From Nitrosomonas sp. (lineage in GTDB: Bacteria > Pseudomonadota > Gammaproteobacteria > Burkholderiales > Nitrosomonadaceae), in the NCBI GenBank assembly GCA_017984435.1, contig JAGNZK010000030.1, forward strand, positions 1-38,023: 38,023 nucleotides of DNA. The letters run 5' to 3'. Both the position numbers and the translations under genes were made by a program. A model generated the notes under the pieces. It ran no database searches. It saw only the letters and a program-made list of their open reading frames with translations, and was not told where the DNA came from. This document shows, piece after piece, positions 9,775 through 18,561 of this stretch (the first letter of the stretch is position 1; every line of letters begins with the position of its first letter).

Positions 9775-10437
9775 GTGAGTGTTCGTCATTCTGGGATTGG
9801 TATGACTTCACAGCGCACACGCATGCGAATGATTGAGCGTTTACGTGCACAAGGTATAGCCGATGAAGTGATTTTATCCGCGATGGGTGTTATTCCTCGT
9901 CATATTTTTGTTGAAGAAGCACTGGCAAGTCGAGCCTATGAAGATGTTTCCTTGCCCATAAACTATGGACAGACAATATCGAGCCCTTGGATTGTGGCAC
10001 GTATGAGCGAGTTATTACATGTGAATTCCGATCTGGGTAAGGTGTTGGAAATTGGAACGGGTTGTGGTTATCAGACGGCCGTATTAGCACAGATTGCACA
10101 AAAAGTTTATTCGATAGAACGTATCGGACCATTGTTAACACGCACGCGAATCCGATTGCAAGAATTACAGATTAGAAACATTCATTTGAGACATGCGGAT
10201 GGTTTGCGTGGATTGGCAGAAGCTGCACCATTTGATGGTATTATCATGACAGCGGTAACAACGCATGTTCCTGCTTCATTATTAGAACAGTTGGTTATTG
10301 GGGGCAGAATGATTTTCCCTAAAGGAACCCAAAAGCAGAATTTATGTATTATTGAGCGGAATTCCCAAGGCTATACTGAAACAATATTGGAAGAAGTAAA
10401 TTTTGTACCCTTACTATCTGGTGTCGTAAAAAAATAA
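9775..10437 (+). CDS. pcm: Protein-L-isoaspartate O-methyltransferase
   Basis: About 220 residues. Methylates damaged isoaspartyl residues with S-adenosylmethionine to start their repair. Visible motifs: GMTSQRTRMRMIERLRAQGI at the N-terminus, the substrate-site region YEDVSLPINYGQTISSP, and SAM motif I VLEIGTGCGYQTAVLA (about residue 90). The start is uncertain: GTG 9775, TTG 9772 and ATG 9802 are all in frame, none with a clear ribosome binding site. GTG 9775 keeps the HSGIGMTS segment usual in betaproteobacterial homologues. Between surE and nlpD. Confidence 0.94.
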   Translation: MSVRHSGIGMTSQRTRMRMIERLRAQGIADEVILSAMGVIPRHIFVEEALASRAYEDVSLPINYGQTISSPWIVARMSELLHVNSDLGKVLEIGTGCGYQTAVLAQIAQKVYSIERIGPLLTRTRIRLQELQIRNIHLRHADGLRGLAEAAPFDGIIMTAVTTHVPASLLEQLVIGGRMIFPKGTQKQNLCIIERNSQGYTETILEEVNFVPLLSGVVKK

Positions 10438-10456
10438 CGATACAGGGAATATTAAA

Positions 10457-11518
10457 ATGACGAATAATGCAATGAGGCTAATAGCTATTGATATAGGCAG
10501 ATGCGTTATTAAGGTAAATTTTTCTTTGATAAAGCGGTCAAAATTACTATCTTTTAATTGTTATCTATTATCATCGGTAGCCTGTTTTGTACTCATTGGA
10601 TGTAGTACGACACAGCCTCCAGTACCCGTGATCGACCGTGCGAAAACTGATTTATCCGGATCAATGGGTAAATCAACTGAAGCAAGTAATCTCAATAATC
10701 AGTTTTATGTCGTGCAGAAAGGAGATACGCTATACAGTATTGCTTTGAATCATGGCATTGATTTCAAGAAACTAGCAGAATGGAATAACATTGTTGATCC
10801 TAAAACGATTAGACCAGGTCAAAGACTTAGTCTATCGACTGCAGTGCAGGATGCACAACCTACTTTGTTTGCTTTGACTCCGCAGCCGGTTGAAACAACG
10901 ACTGAACCGACCGAACAACCGTCTATCGCCGTTTCCCGGGAAAGTGATACCACCAAAACAAATCTAAAGACAAGTCCTAAGGCGCTTAAATTAGCTTTTA
11001 CAGAACAAAATATAGCGCGACTAAAGGATCCGGCAACAAATTTGTTTCCAGCACAGAAATCAACATCTTCTCCGGTGGCGGAGAGAAACACCAGAATTGA
11101 AGCCGCTCCTCAACCGGAACCGCAAAAATCCGAGCGTACAGTTAAGCAACCTGACGCTGAGTGGATATGGCCGACAGCTGGCAAATTGCTATCATCTTTT
11201 TCAAAAAACTCCAAAGGTGTAAAGATTTCCGGGCAGCCTGGGCAACCGGTTCTAGCCTCTGCTGCAGGCGAAGTGGTCTATAGCGGACATGGTTTACGTG
11301 GTTATGGAAATTTGATTATTATTAAACATAACAATACATTCCTAAGTGCATATGCGCATAATAGTAAAATACTGGTAAAAGAAGGAGAAACGGTGACGAA
11401 AGGTCAGAAAATTGCAGAAATGGGTAATACGGATACAGATACCGTACAACTGCATTTTGAGATACGAAAACATGGTAAACCAGTCGATCCAATGGAATAT
11501 CTGCCGAACCAATCGTGA
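10457..11518 (+). CDS. nlpD: NlpD-like lipoprotein (LysM plus degenerate M23 peptidase)
   Basis: 353 residues. A signal peptide with lipobox VLIGC puts the lipidated cysteine at about residue 49. A LysM peptidoglycan-binding domain spans about 82-125 (YVVQKGDTLYSIALNHGI), then a low-complexity Pro/Thr/Gln linker, then an M23/LytM domain (about 232-347). The first zinc ligands of active M23 enzymes are missing (GVKISG in place of an HxGxD-type motif) although LHFEIR keeps a histidine, so it is probably an amidase activator, as NlpD is for AmiC in cell separation. The N-terminus before KRSKLLSF is unusually long, so a later start is possible. GGGAA precedes ATG 10457. No rpoS follows; a terminator does. 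Confidence 0.92.
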   Translation: MTNNAMRLIAIDIGRCVIKVNFSLIKRSKLLSFNCYLLSSVACFVLIGCSTTQPPVPVIDRAKTDLSGSMGKSTEASNLNNQFYVVQKGDTLYSIALNHGIDFKKLAEWNNIVDPKTIRPGQRLSLSTAVQDAQPTLFALTPQPVETTTEPTEQPSIAVSRESDTTKTNLKTSPKALKLAFTEQNIARLKDPATNLFPAQKSTSSPVAERNTRIEAAPQPEPQKSERTVKQPDAEWIWPTAGKLLSSFSKNSKGVKISGQPGQPVLASAAGEVVYSGHGLRGYGNLIIIKHNNTFLSAYAHNSKILVKEGETVTKGQKIAEMGNTDTDTVQLHFEIRKHGKPVDPMEYLPNQS

Positions 11519-11544
11519 TCGGAGTTATAGACAAATTACCTAAT

Positions 11545-11573
11545 AAAAAAGCGGATAGATCATCCGCTTTTTT
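11545..11573. terminator. Bidirectional rho-independent terminator
   Basis: AAAAAAGCGGAT (11545-11556), loop AGATC, ATCCGCTTTTTT (11562-11573). It has a T-run in both orientations and sits between convergent nlpD and smbP, so it should serve both. Confidence 0.92.
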
Positions 11574-11589
11574 ATTTCACTTCGTTGAT

Positions 11590-11943
11590 TTATTTTGCAG
11601 CCGATTCGCGCATATGTTTCAAAGCTTCTATGACATGTTTGGTGGCGACATCCGCATGATCTTGTTTGGCATGCGCAATAGCCTCGTCTAAATGTTTGAT
11701 GGATTCGGTCATGTGCTGTTGATGGGCTTTATCAAGTTCGTTTCCTGCAGCTTTGGCATGTGTGAGGCTTTCTTGCGTATGGTCCAGTAATGCTTTGGTA
11801 TGGCCTGCTTCACCATGAATTTGCGCTGTTTCAGCGTGTTTTATGGCTTCAATGGTATGCTGATTGACACCCGCAGCGATTGCTTGAGTAGTGAAGTAAA
11901 GCGCCAGTATACTAATCGTAATGATAGTCCGTATGAATTTCAT
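11590..11943 (-). CDS. smbP: Small periplasmic His-rich metal-binding protein SmbP
   Basis: 117 residues with a signal peptide (residues 1-23, cleavage likely after AIA). The mature part is entirely helical heptad-like repeats with His at regular places (IKHAETA, LDHTQES, LTHAKAA, IKHLDEA, IAHAKQD, LKHMRES): 13 histidines, no cysteines. It matches the small metal-binding protein SmbP described from Nitrosomonas europaea, which binds several Cu(II) and other divalent ions in the periplasm. Ribosome binding site AGAGGG lies about 8 nt before the ATG. Single gene with its own terminator. A copper-buffering role fits an ammonia oxidiser with copper enzymes; that role is inference. Confidence 0.92.
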   Translation of the reverse strand: MKFIRTIITISILALYFTTQAIAAGVNQHTIEAIKHAETAQIHGEAGHTKALLDHTQESLTHAKAAGNELDKAHQQHMTESIKHLDEAIAHAKQDHADVATKHVIEALKHMRESAAK

Positions 11944-12158
11944 AATGTTATCCCTCTAGTTATTGTGATTAAAAGAACTCCAACTGCCCGCCATCCGCAT
12001 TCGGTTCAGAGAAACTTCGCATATTTTGTTTATAGCATAAATTAGTTAGCATAAAAATTGATATTTTATATGTATATGACTCTAATAAATATTATTCATT
12101 ATTTCGTTTCATGGAGACGCAACAGATTGGTTTCTACACGTTGATTGTATCCGTATTT

Positions 12159-12191
12159 GATACTCAACAAGTCATCAGCTTGTTGAGTATC
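12159..12191. repeat. Hairpin at the 3' end of cbbY
   Basis: GATACTCAACAAG (12159-12171) and CTTGTTGAGTATC (12179-12191) form a perfect 13-bp stem with a 7-nt loop, overlapping the last codons and stop of the cbbY gene. There is no T-run on either side, so it is either a rho-dependent or processed 3' end, or a stabiliser of the nadA-clsB-sua5-cbbY transcript. Confidence 0.7.
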
Positions 12192-12937
12192 TGATAATCA
12201 ACCCATTGCTGATCAAGTGCTGTGCCTCGGATTTGAGTAAACGGTTGGAATGGTTCGCCCAGGTCTGATAAAACCGCCGCTGCACCGCTAAAATCCTGCA
12301 AACGGGTATAACCGCTTACAGTAATGAGCGTCGGGAGATCTGCAGCTAGCGCAGACTTTAGTCCATTCTCCGAGTCTTCTATTGCGATACATTGCTGCGC
12401 GGTTAACTGGAGTTGATTGAGTACCCAATGGTAAATATCAGGCGCCGGTTTTTTCATGGGTACAATATCACCAGCGCCAATCACATCGAACCAACCAATG
12501 GATTCTTCACCTAACGTTGATTTTAATAAGGCGGTGACATTTTCCATCGTTGTTGTAGTCGCAATCGCGAGTCTTATTCTTTCCTGACGTAGCTCATGAA
12601 TTAATCGTGCGACACCCGGACGTAATGGAATGCTGCCGTTTTCCATCAGTGATTCAAAGTATTTGGTTTTGGTTTTGTGCAGAAGGATGATCCAGTCGGC
12701 CAAATCGCTTCTATTGAGTGCAGCGGGTGCATATTTCTCCATGTAATGACGGATCCGTTCTTTGCCGCCGGTAATCTGTAGTAGTTCACCATAAAGATCA
12801 ATATCCCAATGCCAGTCGAGATTAAGTTGTTTGAATGCAGCATTGAAGGCAAGGCGATGGCCGTCTTGCTCTGTGTCAGCAAGCGTGCCATCCACATCAA
12901 ATAGTACAGCTTGTAGTTTATGATTTGTATTTATCAT
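12164..12937 (-). CDS. cbbY: CbbY-type HAD phosphatase
   Basis: 257 residues. HAD superfamily hydrolase: motif I LFDVDGTLADTE (nucleophile Asp at about residue 14 and acid Asp two later), motif II IATTTT (about residue 126), motif III Lys in MKKPAPDIY and motif IV AIEDSENGL. The cap-domain signature GGKERIRHY is typical of CbbY, which removes the Rubisco inhibitor xylulose-1,5-bisphosphate in autotrophs. That substrate fits a CO2-fixing nitrifier but is not proven here; related HAD enzymes use other sugar phosphates. It starts 11 bp after sua5 on the same strand and ends the four-gene minus-strand unit. No clear ribosome binding site. Confidence 0.85.
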   Translation of the reverse strand: MINTNHKLQAVLFDVDGTLADTEQDGHRLAFNAAFKQLNLDWHWDIDLYGELLQITGGKERIRHYMEKYAPAALNRSDLADWIILLHKTKTKYFESLMENGSIPLRPGVARLIHELRQERIRLAIATTTTMENVTALLKSTLGEESIGWFDVIGAGDIVPMKKPAPDIYHWVLNQLQLTAQQCIAIEDSENGLKSALAADLPTLITVSGYTRLQDFSGAAAVLSDLGEPFQPFTQIRGTALDQQWVDYQILNKLMTC

Positions 12938-12948
12938 GTTCGTTAATA

Positions 12949-13986
12949 TTAATTTTTGTCGGATGAATGATAACTGGCGCGTTGCAGTCGATCAATAACG
13001 GCTAACCAGCCGAGCTGATCAGGCGGCGTTTCGACAAGCATATAATCAAACCCTGCCTGGTCAAACTGGCGTAATTTTGCATAAAGTTGCTGGCCGTAAG
13101 CGACTGGATCTGCCGACATGGAAAATTGTTGAATAGATTGATCCGCAGGCTGGGATTTATCAATAGTCGACCAGGTAATGACCAGTACTCGCAGACCTTG
13201 TGTGGCTAATGCACATGCACTATGCCATATTTGTTCTGTTGCATGCATTCTTAAAGGGGTCGCGGGCGCATAATGTGCCGGTAATGATCCGGATGTACGG
13301 ATAGCCTGGCTGGTATTATGGGCCAGAGTAATCGGACGATTGAGCACGGATTCAAGCGCGGATAATGTGATTCCACCCGGTCGGAGTATTTTGGGGGATT
13401 GATCATGGAAACTGATGATTGTACTTTCCAGCCCTACGTTACAGACGCCGCCATCCAGAATCATGTCAACCTCGGAGCCCAAATCTGTGTGTACATGCGC
13501 TGCCGTGGTTGGGCTGATGCGTCCAAAACGATTTGCTGACGGTGCAGCCAGTGCCTTCTCCGGGCCCAATGCTTCAAGCAACGCGAGTGCAACGGGATGC
13601 GATGGTATGCGTAGACCTACGGTATTCTGCCCGCCTGTCACGCTATCCGGTATATGGCGGCTGCGTTGCAGGATCAATGTCAATGGCCCGGGCCAGAAGC
13701 GGTTGGCCAGTTTCCAGGCGGATTCCGGTATTGCTTGTGCCCAATAGTCCAAATGGGAAATATCACCTATGTGCACGATGAGCGGATGATCAATAGGTCG
13801 TTGCTTGATTTTGTAAATCTTACCGATGGCATCCAGGTTTGTGACATCGGCACCGAGACCATAAACGGTTTCGGTAGGAAATGCTACCGTGCCACCCTTG
13901 CATAGTATTCGGGCTGCTGCAGTAATTTGATAATATTGTTCCGGTAACAAATTTGATTTGTTTTGTGCGTATTGTCTTTGTTTCAT
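12949..13986 (-). CDS. Sua5-type L-threonylcarbamoyladenylate synthase
   Basis: About 345 residues. Makes threonylcarbamoyl-AMP from threonine, bicarbonate and ATP for the t6A modification of tRNAs reading ANN codons. The YrdC domain (first ~205 residues) has GGTVAFPTETVYGLGADV, the KQRP basic patch and SANRFGRISPT; the extra C-terminal Sua5 domain (from about residue 240) makes it the long Sua5 type and not the short TsaC. The start is uncertain: ATG 13986 is chosen; an in-frame ATG at 14028 would add 14 residues and lies 19 bp after clsB. Third gene of the nadA-clsB-sua5-cbbY unit. Confidence 0.93.
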   Translation of the reverse strand: MKQRQYAQNKSNLLPEQYYQITAAARILCKGGTVAFPTETVYGLGADVTNLDAIGKIYKIKQRPIDHPLIVHIGDISHLDYWAQAIPESAWKLANRFWPGPLTLILQRSRHIPDSVTGGQNTVGLRIPSHPVALALLEALGPEKALAAPSANRFGRISPTTAAHVHTDLGSEVDMILDGGVCNVGLESTIISFHDQSPKILRPGGITLSALESVLNRPITLAHNTSQAIRTSGSLPAHYAPATPLRMHATEQIWHSACALATQGLRVLVITWSTIDKSQPADQSIQQFSMSADPVAYGQQLYAKLRQFDQAGFDYMLVETPPDQLGWLAVIDRLQRASYHSSDKN

Positions 13987-14047
13987 TTTTATCCGCTTAG
14001 GCTTGAGGGGAAATCGAGCGAGCGTCATCGGCTATTTAAAATCGAAT

Positions 14048-15226
14048 TTACGATTGATTGTCGTACCAGTCATAACCCAGAATGCCCTGCATCATACGTA
14101 CGATGTAGAAACTAAGCCAGCTAATGACGTAATTGCGCCATGAGAAGAATTTCTTGTCTGCTGGCGTTACAGATAAGGATTCCTGTGCGATCGCGGTTTT
14201 TAAACTCATTCTTAACTCGTTTGCAAAGTGATGATCTTCGATAACGATATTGGCTTCGCGCGCCAGGAGCAAACTGAAAGGATCGATGTTGGAGGAACCC
14301 ACTGTCGCCCAATACTGATCAATCACAGCTACTTTGGCGTGTAGATAGCTATGATTATATTCATAAATTTTTATCCCGGCCTGTAACAAATTCTCATAGA
14401 GTGCCTGGGTCGCATGATACTGTAGACGATATTCAACTTTGCCTTGCAGTAAAAGTTCAACATTTACACCGCGTTGTGCGGCAGTTTTCAAAGCACTGCT
14501 AAACTTTCTGCCCGGTAGAAAATAAGCATTGGCAATAATGATTTCAGTCTGTGCTCGGTTAATAGCTTCTAGATAAGCGTGTTCGATGTCATGACGATGG
14601 CGCCAGTTATCGCGTATTACAAATGCAGCTGTTTGATTCCCGCAAGGTTTGTCCGTTGGTTTGTTAACGATAGGATTAATCCAGCGTTTCTTTAAATGCA
14701 CCCATGCGACTAACATCCATAAATGCTTCACAGCTTTATGTATATGGACGAGTAATGGACCTTGAATAGCGACAGCATAGTCAAAACGCGGTGTTAGTTT
14801 CTCCGGATTATGTTGATCATCAATGATATTAATTCCACCGGCAAAAGCGATCTGTGCATCAATAACGACTAATTTACGATGCATGCGACGTAAACGATGA
14901 CGACGCGGTATTGAAAAAATAAATTCTGGCCTTGGTCTGAATATCAATACTTGTATACTGGCTTCCAGCATGTTTTGTATTTCATTACGTGAGAGATCTT
15001 GACAGCCAAACCCATCCAGGAGCAAATGTACGGATACACCGCGTTGTGCTGCGCGTTTTAAAGCTTCAGATATTTTGCTGCCGATGGCATCATATTCAAA
15101 AATATATGTTTCAATGTGTATTTCAAATTTTGCCTTTTCTATTGCCGCTTCCAATTCCGGAAAGTATTCCTCGCCATTGTGCAACAAGGTGATATGGTTA
15201 CCATCGACAAAATGAAAATTTCTCAT
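14048..15226 (-). CDS. clsB: Cardiolipin synthase B-type phospholipase D protein
   Basis: 392 residues. Two HKD motifs of the phospholipase D superfamily: HRKLVVID (His116, Lys118, Asp123) with the following GGINI, and HAKVAVID (His296, Lys298, Asp303) followed by VGSSNIDPFSLLLAREAN. There is no N-terminal pair of membrane helices as in ClsA; the protein starts directly with the catalytic part like E. coli ClsB (YbhO), which makes cardiolipin at the inner membrane. The C-terminal end has a hydrophobic/aromatic segment (WRNYVISWLSFYIV) that may attach it to the membrane. 53 bp after nadA on the same strand. Assignment to ClsB rather than ClsC is by length and motif context. Confidence 0.88.
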   Translation of the reverse strand: MRNFHFVDGNHITLLHNGEEYFPELEAAIEKAKFEIHIETYIFEYDAIGSKISEALKRAAQRGVSVHLLLDGFGCQDLSRNEIQNMLEASIQVLIFRPRPEFIFSIPRRHRLRRMHRKLVVIDAQIAFAGGINIIDDQHNPEKLTPRFDYAVAIQGPLLVHIHKAVKHLWMLVAWVHLKKRWINPIVNKPTDKPCGNQTAAFVIRDNWRHRHDIEHAYLEAINRAQTEIIIANAYFLPGRKFSSALKTAAQRGVNVELLLQGKVEYRLQYHATQALYENLLQAGIKIYEYNHSYLHAKVAVIDQYWATVGSSNIDPFSLLLAREANIVIEDHHFANELRMSLKTAIAQESLSVTPADKKFFSWRNYVISWLSFYIVRMMQGILGYDWYDNQS

Positions 15227-15279
15227 GTATGGATTAATTTGTTGCTAACGCAGAAAAATTCCAGACACCGGCTGCATGG

Positions 15280-16377
15280 CTATGAAATTTCTAACATTCT
15301 ATCTAGTGCGAGTTTTGCAAGCTTGGCTTCGTCTTGCGGGACTTTGATTTGATTCACAACATTGCCATTGATCAGATTTTCCAGTGCCCAAGCCAGATGC
15401 TGCGGATCAATTCGCGCCATTGTCGAGCACATGCACACCATGGGTGACATGAATTGAACAATTTTTCCCTGTGATTTGAACTCTTCAGTGATCCGGCTGA
15501 CCAGGTTGAGTTCAGTGCCTACCAGCCAACGTGTGCCGCTTTTTGCGGCTGCAATGGTTTTAATGATGTATTCGGTTGAACCGACATAATCCGATGCCTT
15601 GCAAACTTCATAACTGCATTCCGGATGAGAGATGACAATGCCATCGGGGTGCTGATTACGAAAACGAATAATGTGTTGCGGTTGAAACATTTGATGAACG
15701 GAGCAATGACCTTTCCATAATAAAATTTTGGCTTTCTTGATTTGGTCTATAGTCAATCCGCCCATGGGTTCATCAAAATTCCATACCGGCATGTCTTCGA
15801 GTGGAATACCCAATTGATGCCCACTCCAGCGGCCGAGATGTTGATCAGGGAAAAACAAAACTTTCTCCCGTTGTTTGAATGACCACTGCAGCACTTTGCT
15901 GGCATTACTGGAAGTGCAGACGATACCTGCGTGTTCACCACAGAAAGCTTTAAGATCAGCTGCGGAATTGATATAGGTCACCGGTGTGATCATTTCATCA
16001 GGATCCAGTATTTCCGCGAGTTCACGCCAAACACGTTCTACATTGGCGAGATTGGCCATATCTGCCATGGAACAGCCAGCTGCCAGATCGGGCAGAATAG
16101 CAATTTGTTGCGGACTGGAAAGGATATCTGCAACTTCAGCCATAAAGTGAACACCACAGAAAACCAGATAATCAGCGTCAGTCTGAGCGGCAAGAAAGGA
16201 AAGTTTTAAGGAATCGCCCGTCAGATCGGCGTGCCGGTATACATCGGCACGTTGATAGTGGTGAGCCAGAATGACGGCGCGCTTGCCGAGAATATTCTTA
16301 GCGGCAATAATGCGCTGGGCACAGGTTTCATCCTGCAATTGGTCATATTGTTCAAATTCAAGAGCTTCTGCATGCAT
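15280..16377 (-). CDS. nadA: Quinolinate synthase
   Basis: 365 residues. Condenses iminoaspartate with dihydroxyacetone phosphate to quinolinate in NAD synthesis, using a [4Fe-4S] cluster. Family motifs visible: ILAHHYQRADVY near residue 37, FCGVHFMAEVADIL near residue 73, SHPECSYEVC and the C-terminal SPMVCMCSTM that supplies a cluster cysteine. Length is normal for bacterial NadA. The ATG at 16377 is taken as start. It leads the minus-strand unit nadA-clsB-sua5-cbbY; nadB and nadC are not in the window. A promoter should lie in the 250 bp shared with the divergent MEDS gene. Confidence 0.96.
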   Translation of the reverse strand: MHAEALEFEQYDQLQDETCAQRIIAAKNILGKRAVILAHHYQRADVYRHADLTGDSLKLSFLAAQTDADYLVFCGVHFMAEVADILSSPQQIAILPDLAAGCSMADMANLANVERVWRELAEILDPDEMITPVTYINSAADLKAFCGEHAGIVCTSSNASKVLQWSFKQREKVLFFPDQHLGRWSGHQLGIPLEDMPVWNFDEPMGGLTIDQIKKAKILLWKGHCSVHQMFQPQHIIRFRNQHPDGIVISHPECSYEVCKASDYVGSTEYIIKTIAAAKSGTRWLVGTELNLVSRITEEFKSQGKIVQFMSPMVCMCSTMARIDPQHLAWALENLINGNVVNQIKVPQDEAKLAKLALDRMLEIS

Positions 16378-16477
16378 TGCTGATTTGTCTTCTCAAATGT
16401 TTGTCAAATGATGCACATTACCACACTAAACGATAGATTCAAGGTTGGTTTAATTACATAGCGAAAATCTTGCGATT

Positions 16478-16499
16478 TCCCGTGGTCTTGCCACAGGGA
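16478..16499. other. Imperfect hairpin in the nadA/MEDS divergent region
   Basis: TCCCGTGG and CCACAGGGA pair with one bulged base around the loop TCTTG, in the 251-bp region between the divergent nadA and MEDS genes. No recognisable operator or riboswitch was found; nothing else clear is seen in this region. Confidence 0.3.
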
Positions 16500-16628
16500 T
16501 AGCTGCAGGGCGCGCGGAGCAAATTTATTGAACCATGATTTAGAACTTTTTTATTGCCGTTGTATAGTATTTCCGTATTCAGTGTTTTAAACTTAAACTT
16601 AATACGTTGGCTATTGATGGAAGGACAT

Positions 16629-17333
16629 ATGGGCACAAATCGGACGTGGCATTTAACAAATCCTGCTGGCAATCACATTGTGCAGGTTTCTCAGAATGAT
16701 ATATCTCAGACAGAAGCAGTTACTCATTACATTCAAGAGGGTTTGCTTAATAATGAGGCGGTTATTGTTTTCGCCAGACCTGCTCTGAGGCGAGCGGTGA
16801 TGTCTAAAATGGATGGGCTAGGTTTGGATGTGCAAACTTTCAAGAGCCAGGGCCAGATCAAATTTTTTGATGCTGAATTTTTACTATCAAGCTTCCTGAT
16901 TGAGAATGAACTTGAAGACTCAGCTTTTCAGGAATTCATAGGGCTTCCGATTCAGGCTGCACAATTGAAATTTGGTAAAGTGCGCGCCTTTGGTGAGATG
17001 GTGAATGTGCTCTGGAAAAAAGGTCAGTACGATACAGCAATGCAATTGGAAGATTCCTGGAATGATTTATCCAAGCAGCTAGAATTCTCGCTGCTTTGTT
17101 CTTACTCTTTGGATAATCTTGATCCGAATGCCTATGACGATTCTTTGGAAATGATTTGTAAATGTCATAAGCACTTGGTTCCGGTGGGAGAGGCTGATTT
17201 ATCTGAATCCACAATGGATGATGCGATGCTGGACGTATTCGGAGCAGCCTGGAATCGCGTGATGGGTAAACTAGCAGAATCCAAAAAGATTCCGGAGCAA
17301 ATGTCATCTGCCCAAACAACGCTTCTAAATTAA
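16629..17333 (+). CDS. MEDS-domain (DcmR-type sensory) protein
   Basis: About 234 residues, one MEDS domain over most of the length: an N-terminal half with EAVTHYIQEGLLNNEAVIVFARPALRRAV-type sequence, then KVRAFGEMVNVLWKKGQYDTAMQLE and LLCSYSLDNLDP, the three conserved blocks of the family. MEDS domains are found in DcmR-type regulators of methylotrophs and in signalling proteins; here no DNA-binding, kinase or response-regulator domain is attached, so it would act through a partner. Start ATG 16629 is chosen because GGAAGGA (16619-16625) lies just upstream, though close; ATG 16617 is the alternative. Divergent from nadA. Confidence 0.8.
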   Translation: MGTNRTWHLTNPAGNHIVQVSQNDISQTEAVTHYIQEGLLNNEAVIVFARPALRRAVMSKMDGLGLDVQTFKSQGQIKFFDAEFLLSSFLIENELEDSAFQEFIGLPIQAAQLKFGKVRAFGEMVNVLWKKGQYDTAMQLEDSWNDLSKQLEFSLLCSYSLDNLDPNAYDDSLEMICKCHKHLVPVGEADLSESTMDDAMLDVFGAAWNRVMGKLAESKKIPEQMSSAQTTLLN

Positions 17334-17560
17334 CCGAAAAAAGATCCTTGCTTTTAAGAAAATACATAACCCAATTTAAATGGATTATGCAGGATGCTGC
17401 ATCAATATCATCTATGAACTGAATATTCTTCTTATAAGCAGCGTGGAAAGCAGTAGCTAAGCGCACTATTTTTCCTCCGTCGCTTCCAGCACTTATAAGC
17501 TGTAGCCTCCTCCAGTTTCACGCTATTACCCGATAACCCTCAGTCTATTTGCCTTGTTAC

Positions 17561-18481
17561 ATGAAAACTATCCTGGTTTATTTGCGTGAATATGCCTTGG
17601 CTGTTGATAAATGCCTGCTGCTTTTTTGCATGATATGGATTGGCATTCTCGTAACGCTTAATTATCAACTGGGTATCGAAAGTAAAATGATTGCTGGCCT
17701 TGGTTCCCGGTTTGAGCAATTCATGGCGCTTTTTGCAGTTTACTGCTGTGCTTTCATTATTCCGTATTTGTTTGTCATCCTATTCAGAAAACATCTGATA
17801 GTTGCCACGCCGATGTTTTGGTCGCTACTTTTTATTGCACCGGCTGTGTTTGCACTCAAAGTAAGTGTTGCTAATCCACTGGAAGATACGATGGAAGGAA
17901 TCTGGGGTGATTATCTGACGGCGATCACGACCTTGCCGTTTAAATTCCTGGTGGTGCTGATTCCATTGATTGTTTTAACCAGGATATTGCCCGCGCAACA
18001 GAGCTTCTGGGGTTTCACATTGAAGAATTTACAGTGGCGACCTTATGGTTTGATGCTCGGTTTGATGGTGCCGCTGATCATTTTTGCCAGTACGCAAGCG
18101 GATTTTTTAAGTACGTATCCGCGGTTAAAACAAATTGCTTTTATTACACCGTATACAAACAATCCTTTGGGGTATCAACTGCTGTATGAAATCAGCTATG
18201 GGATTGATTTTGTGACTATCGAATTATTCTTTCGTGGATTTCTGCTGTTTGCATTTATGCGTTATGCAGGAGCGACGGCTATTTTGCCGATGGCTACCTT
18301 TTATTGCAGCATTCATTTTGGTAAGCCTTTGTTCGAATGCATCTCTTCTTTCTTTGGTGGGCTAGTATTGGGGGTTATTGCTCATAGAACACAATCCATT
18401 GTAGGTGGTTTGGCGGTACATCTGGGGATAGCTTGGATGATGGAAGTAGGCGGTTATGTTGGGAACCTCCGGATAAGGTAA
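17561..18481 (+). CDS. CPBP-family intramembrane metalloprotease
   Basis: About 306 residues with roughly eight hydrophobic segments. The C-terminal third carries the CPBP (CAAX protease/bacteriocin-processing) motifs: a Glu-rich first motif IELFFRGFLLF (normally EExxxR; here only one Glu is followed by the Arg), a His motif FYCSIHFGKPLFEC, and VHLGIAWMMEVGG with the last His. The first Glu of the usual pair is replaced by Ile, so activity is uncertain. Start ATG 17561 is preferred over the in-frame TTG at 17549. It follows the MEDS gene by 227 bp, a gap with only a weak inverted repeat (17366-17388). Substrate unknown. Confidence 0.8.
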   Translation: MKTILVYLREYALAVDKCLLLFCMIWIGILVTLNYQLGIESKMIAGLGSRFEQFMALFAVYCCAFIIPYLFVILFRKHLIVATPMFWSLLFIAPAVFALKVSVANPLEDTMEGIWGDYLTAITTLPFKFLVVLIPLIVLTRILPAQQSFWGFTLKNLQWRPYGLMLGLMVPLIIFASTQADFLSTYPRLKQIAFITPYTNNPLGYQLLYEISYGIDFVTIELFFRGFLLFAFMRYAGATAILPMATFYCSIHFGKPLFECISSFFGGLVLGVIAHRTQSIVGGLAVHLGIAWMMEVGGYVGNLRIR

Positions 18482-18561
18482 TGCAGAATCAGATGACGAA
18501 TCGTTATGAAACAGTACGGTGTCGCATAGTATGATGAATGGTGGTTATCGTAGAAAGATTA

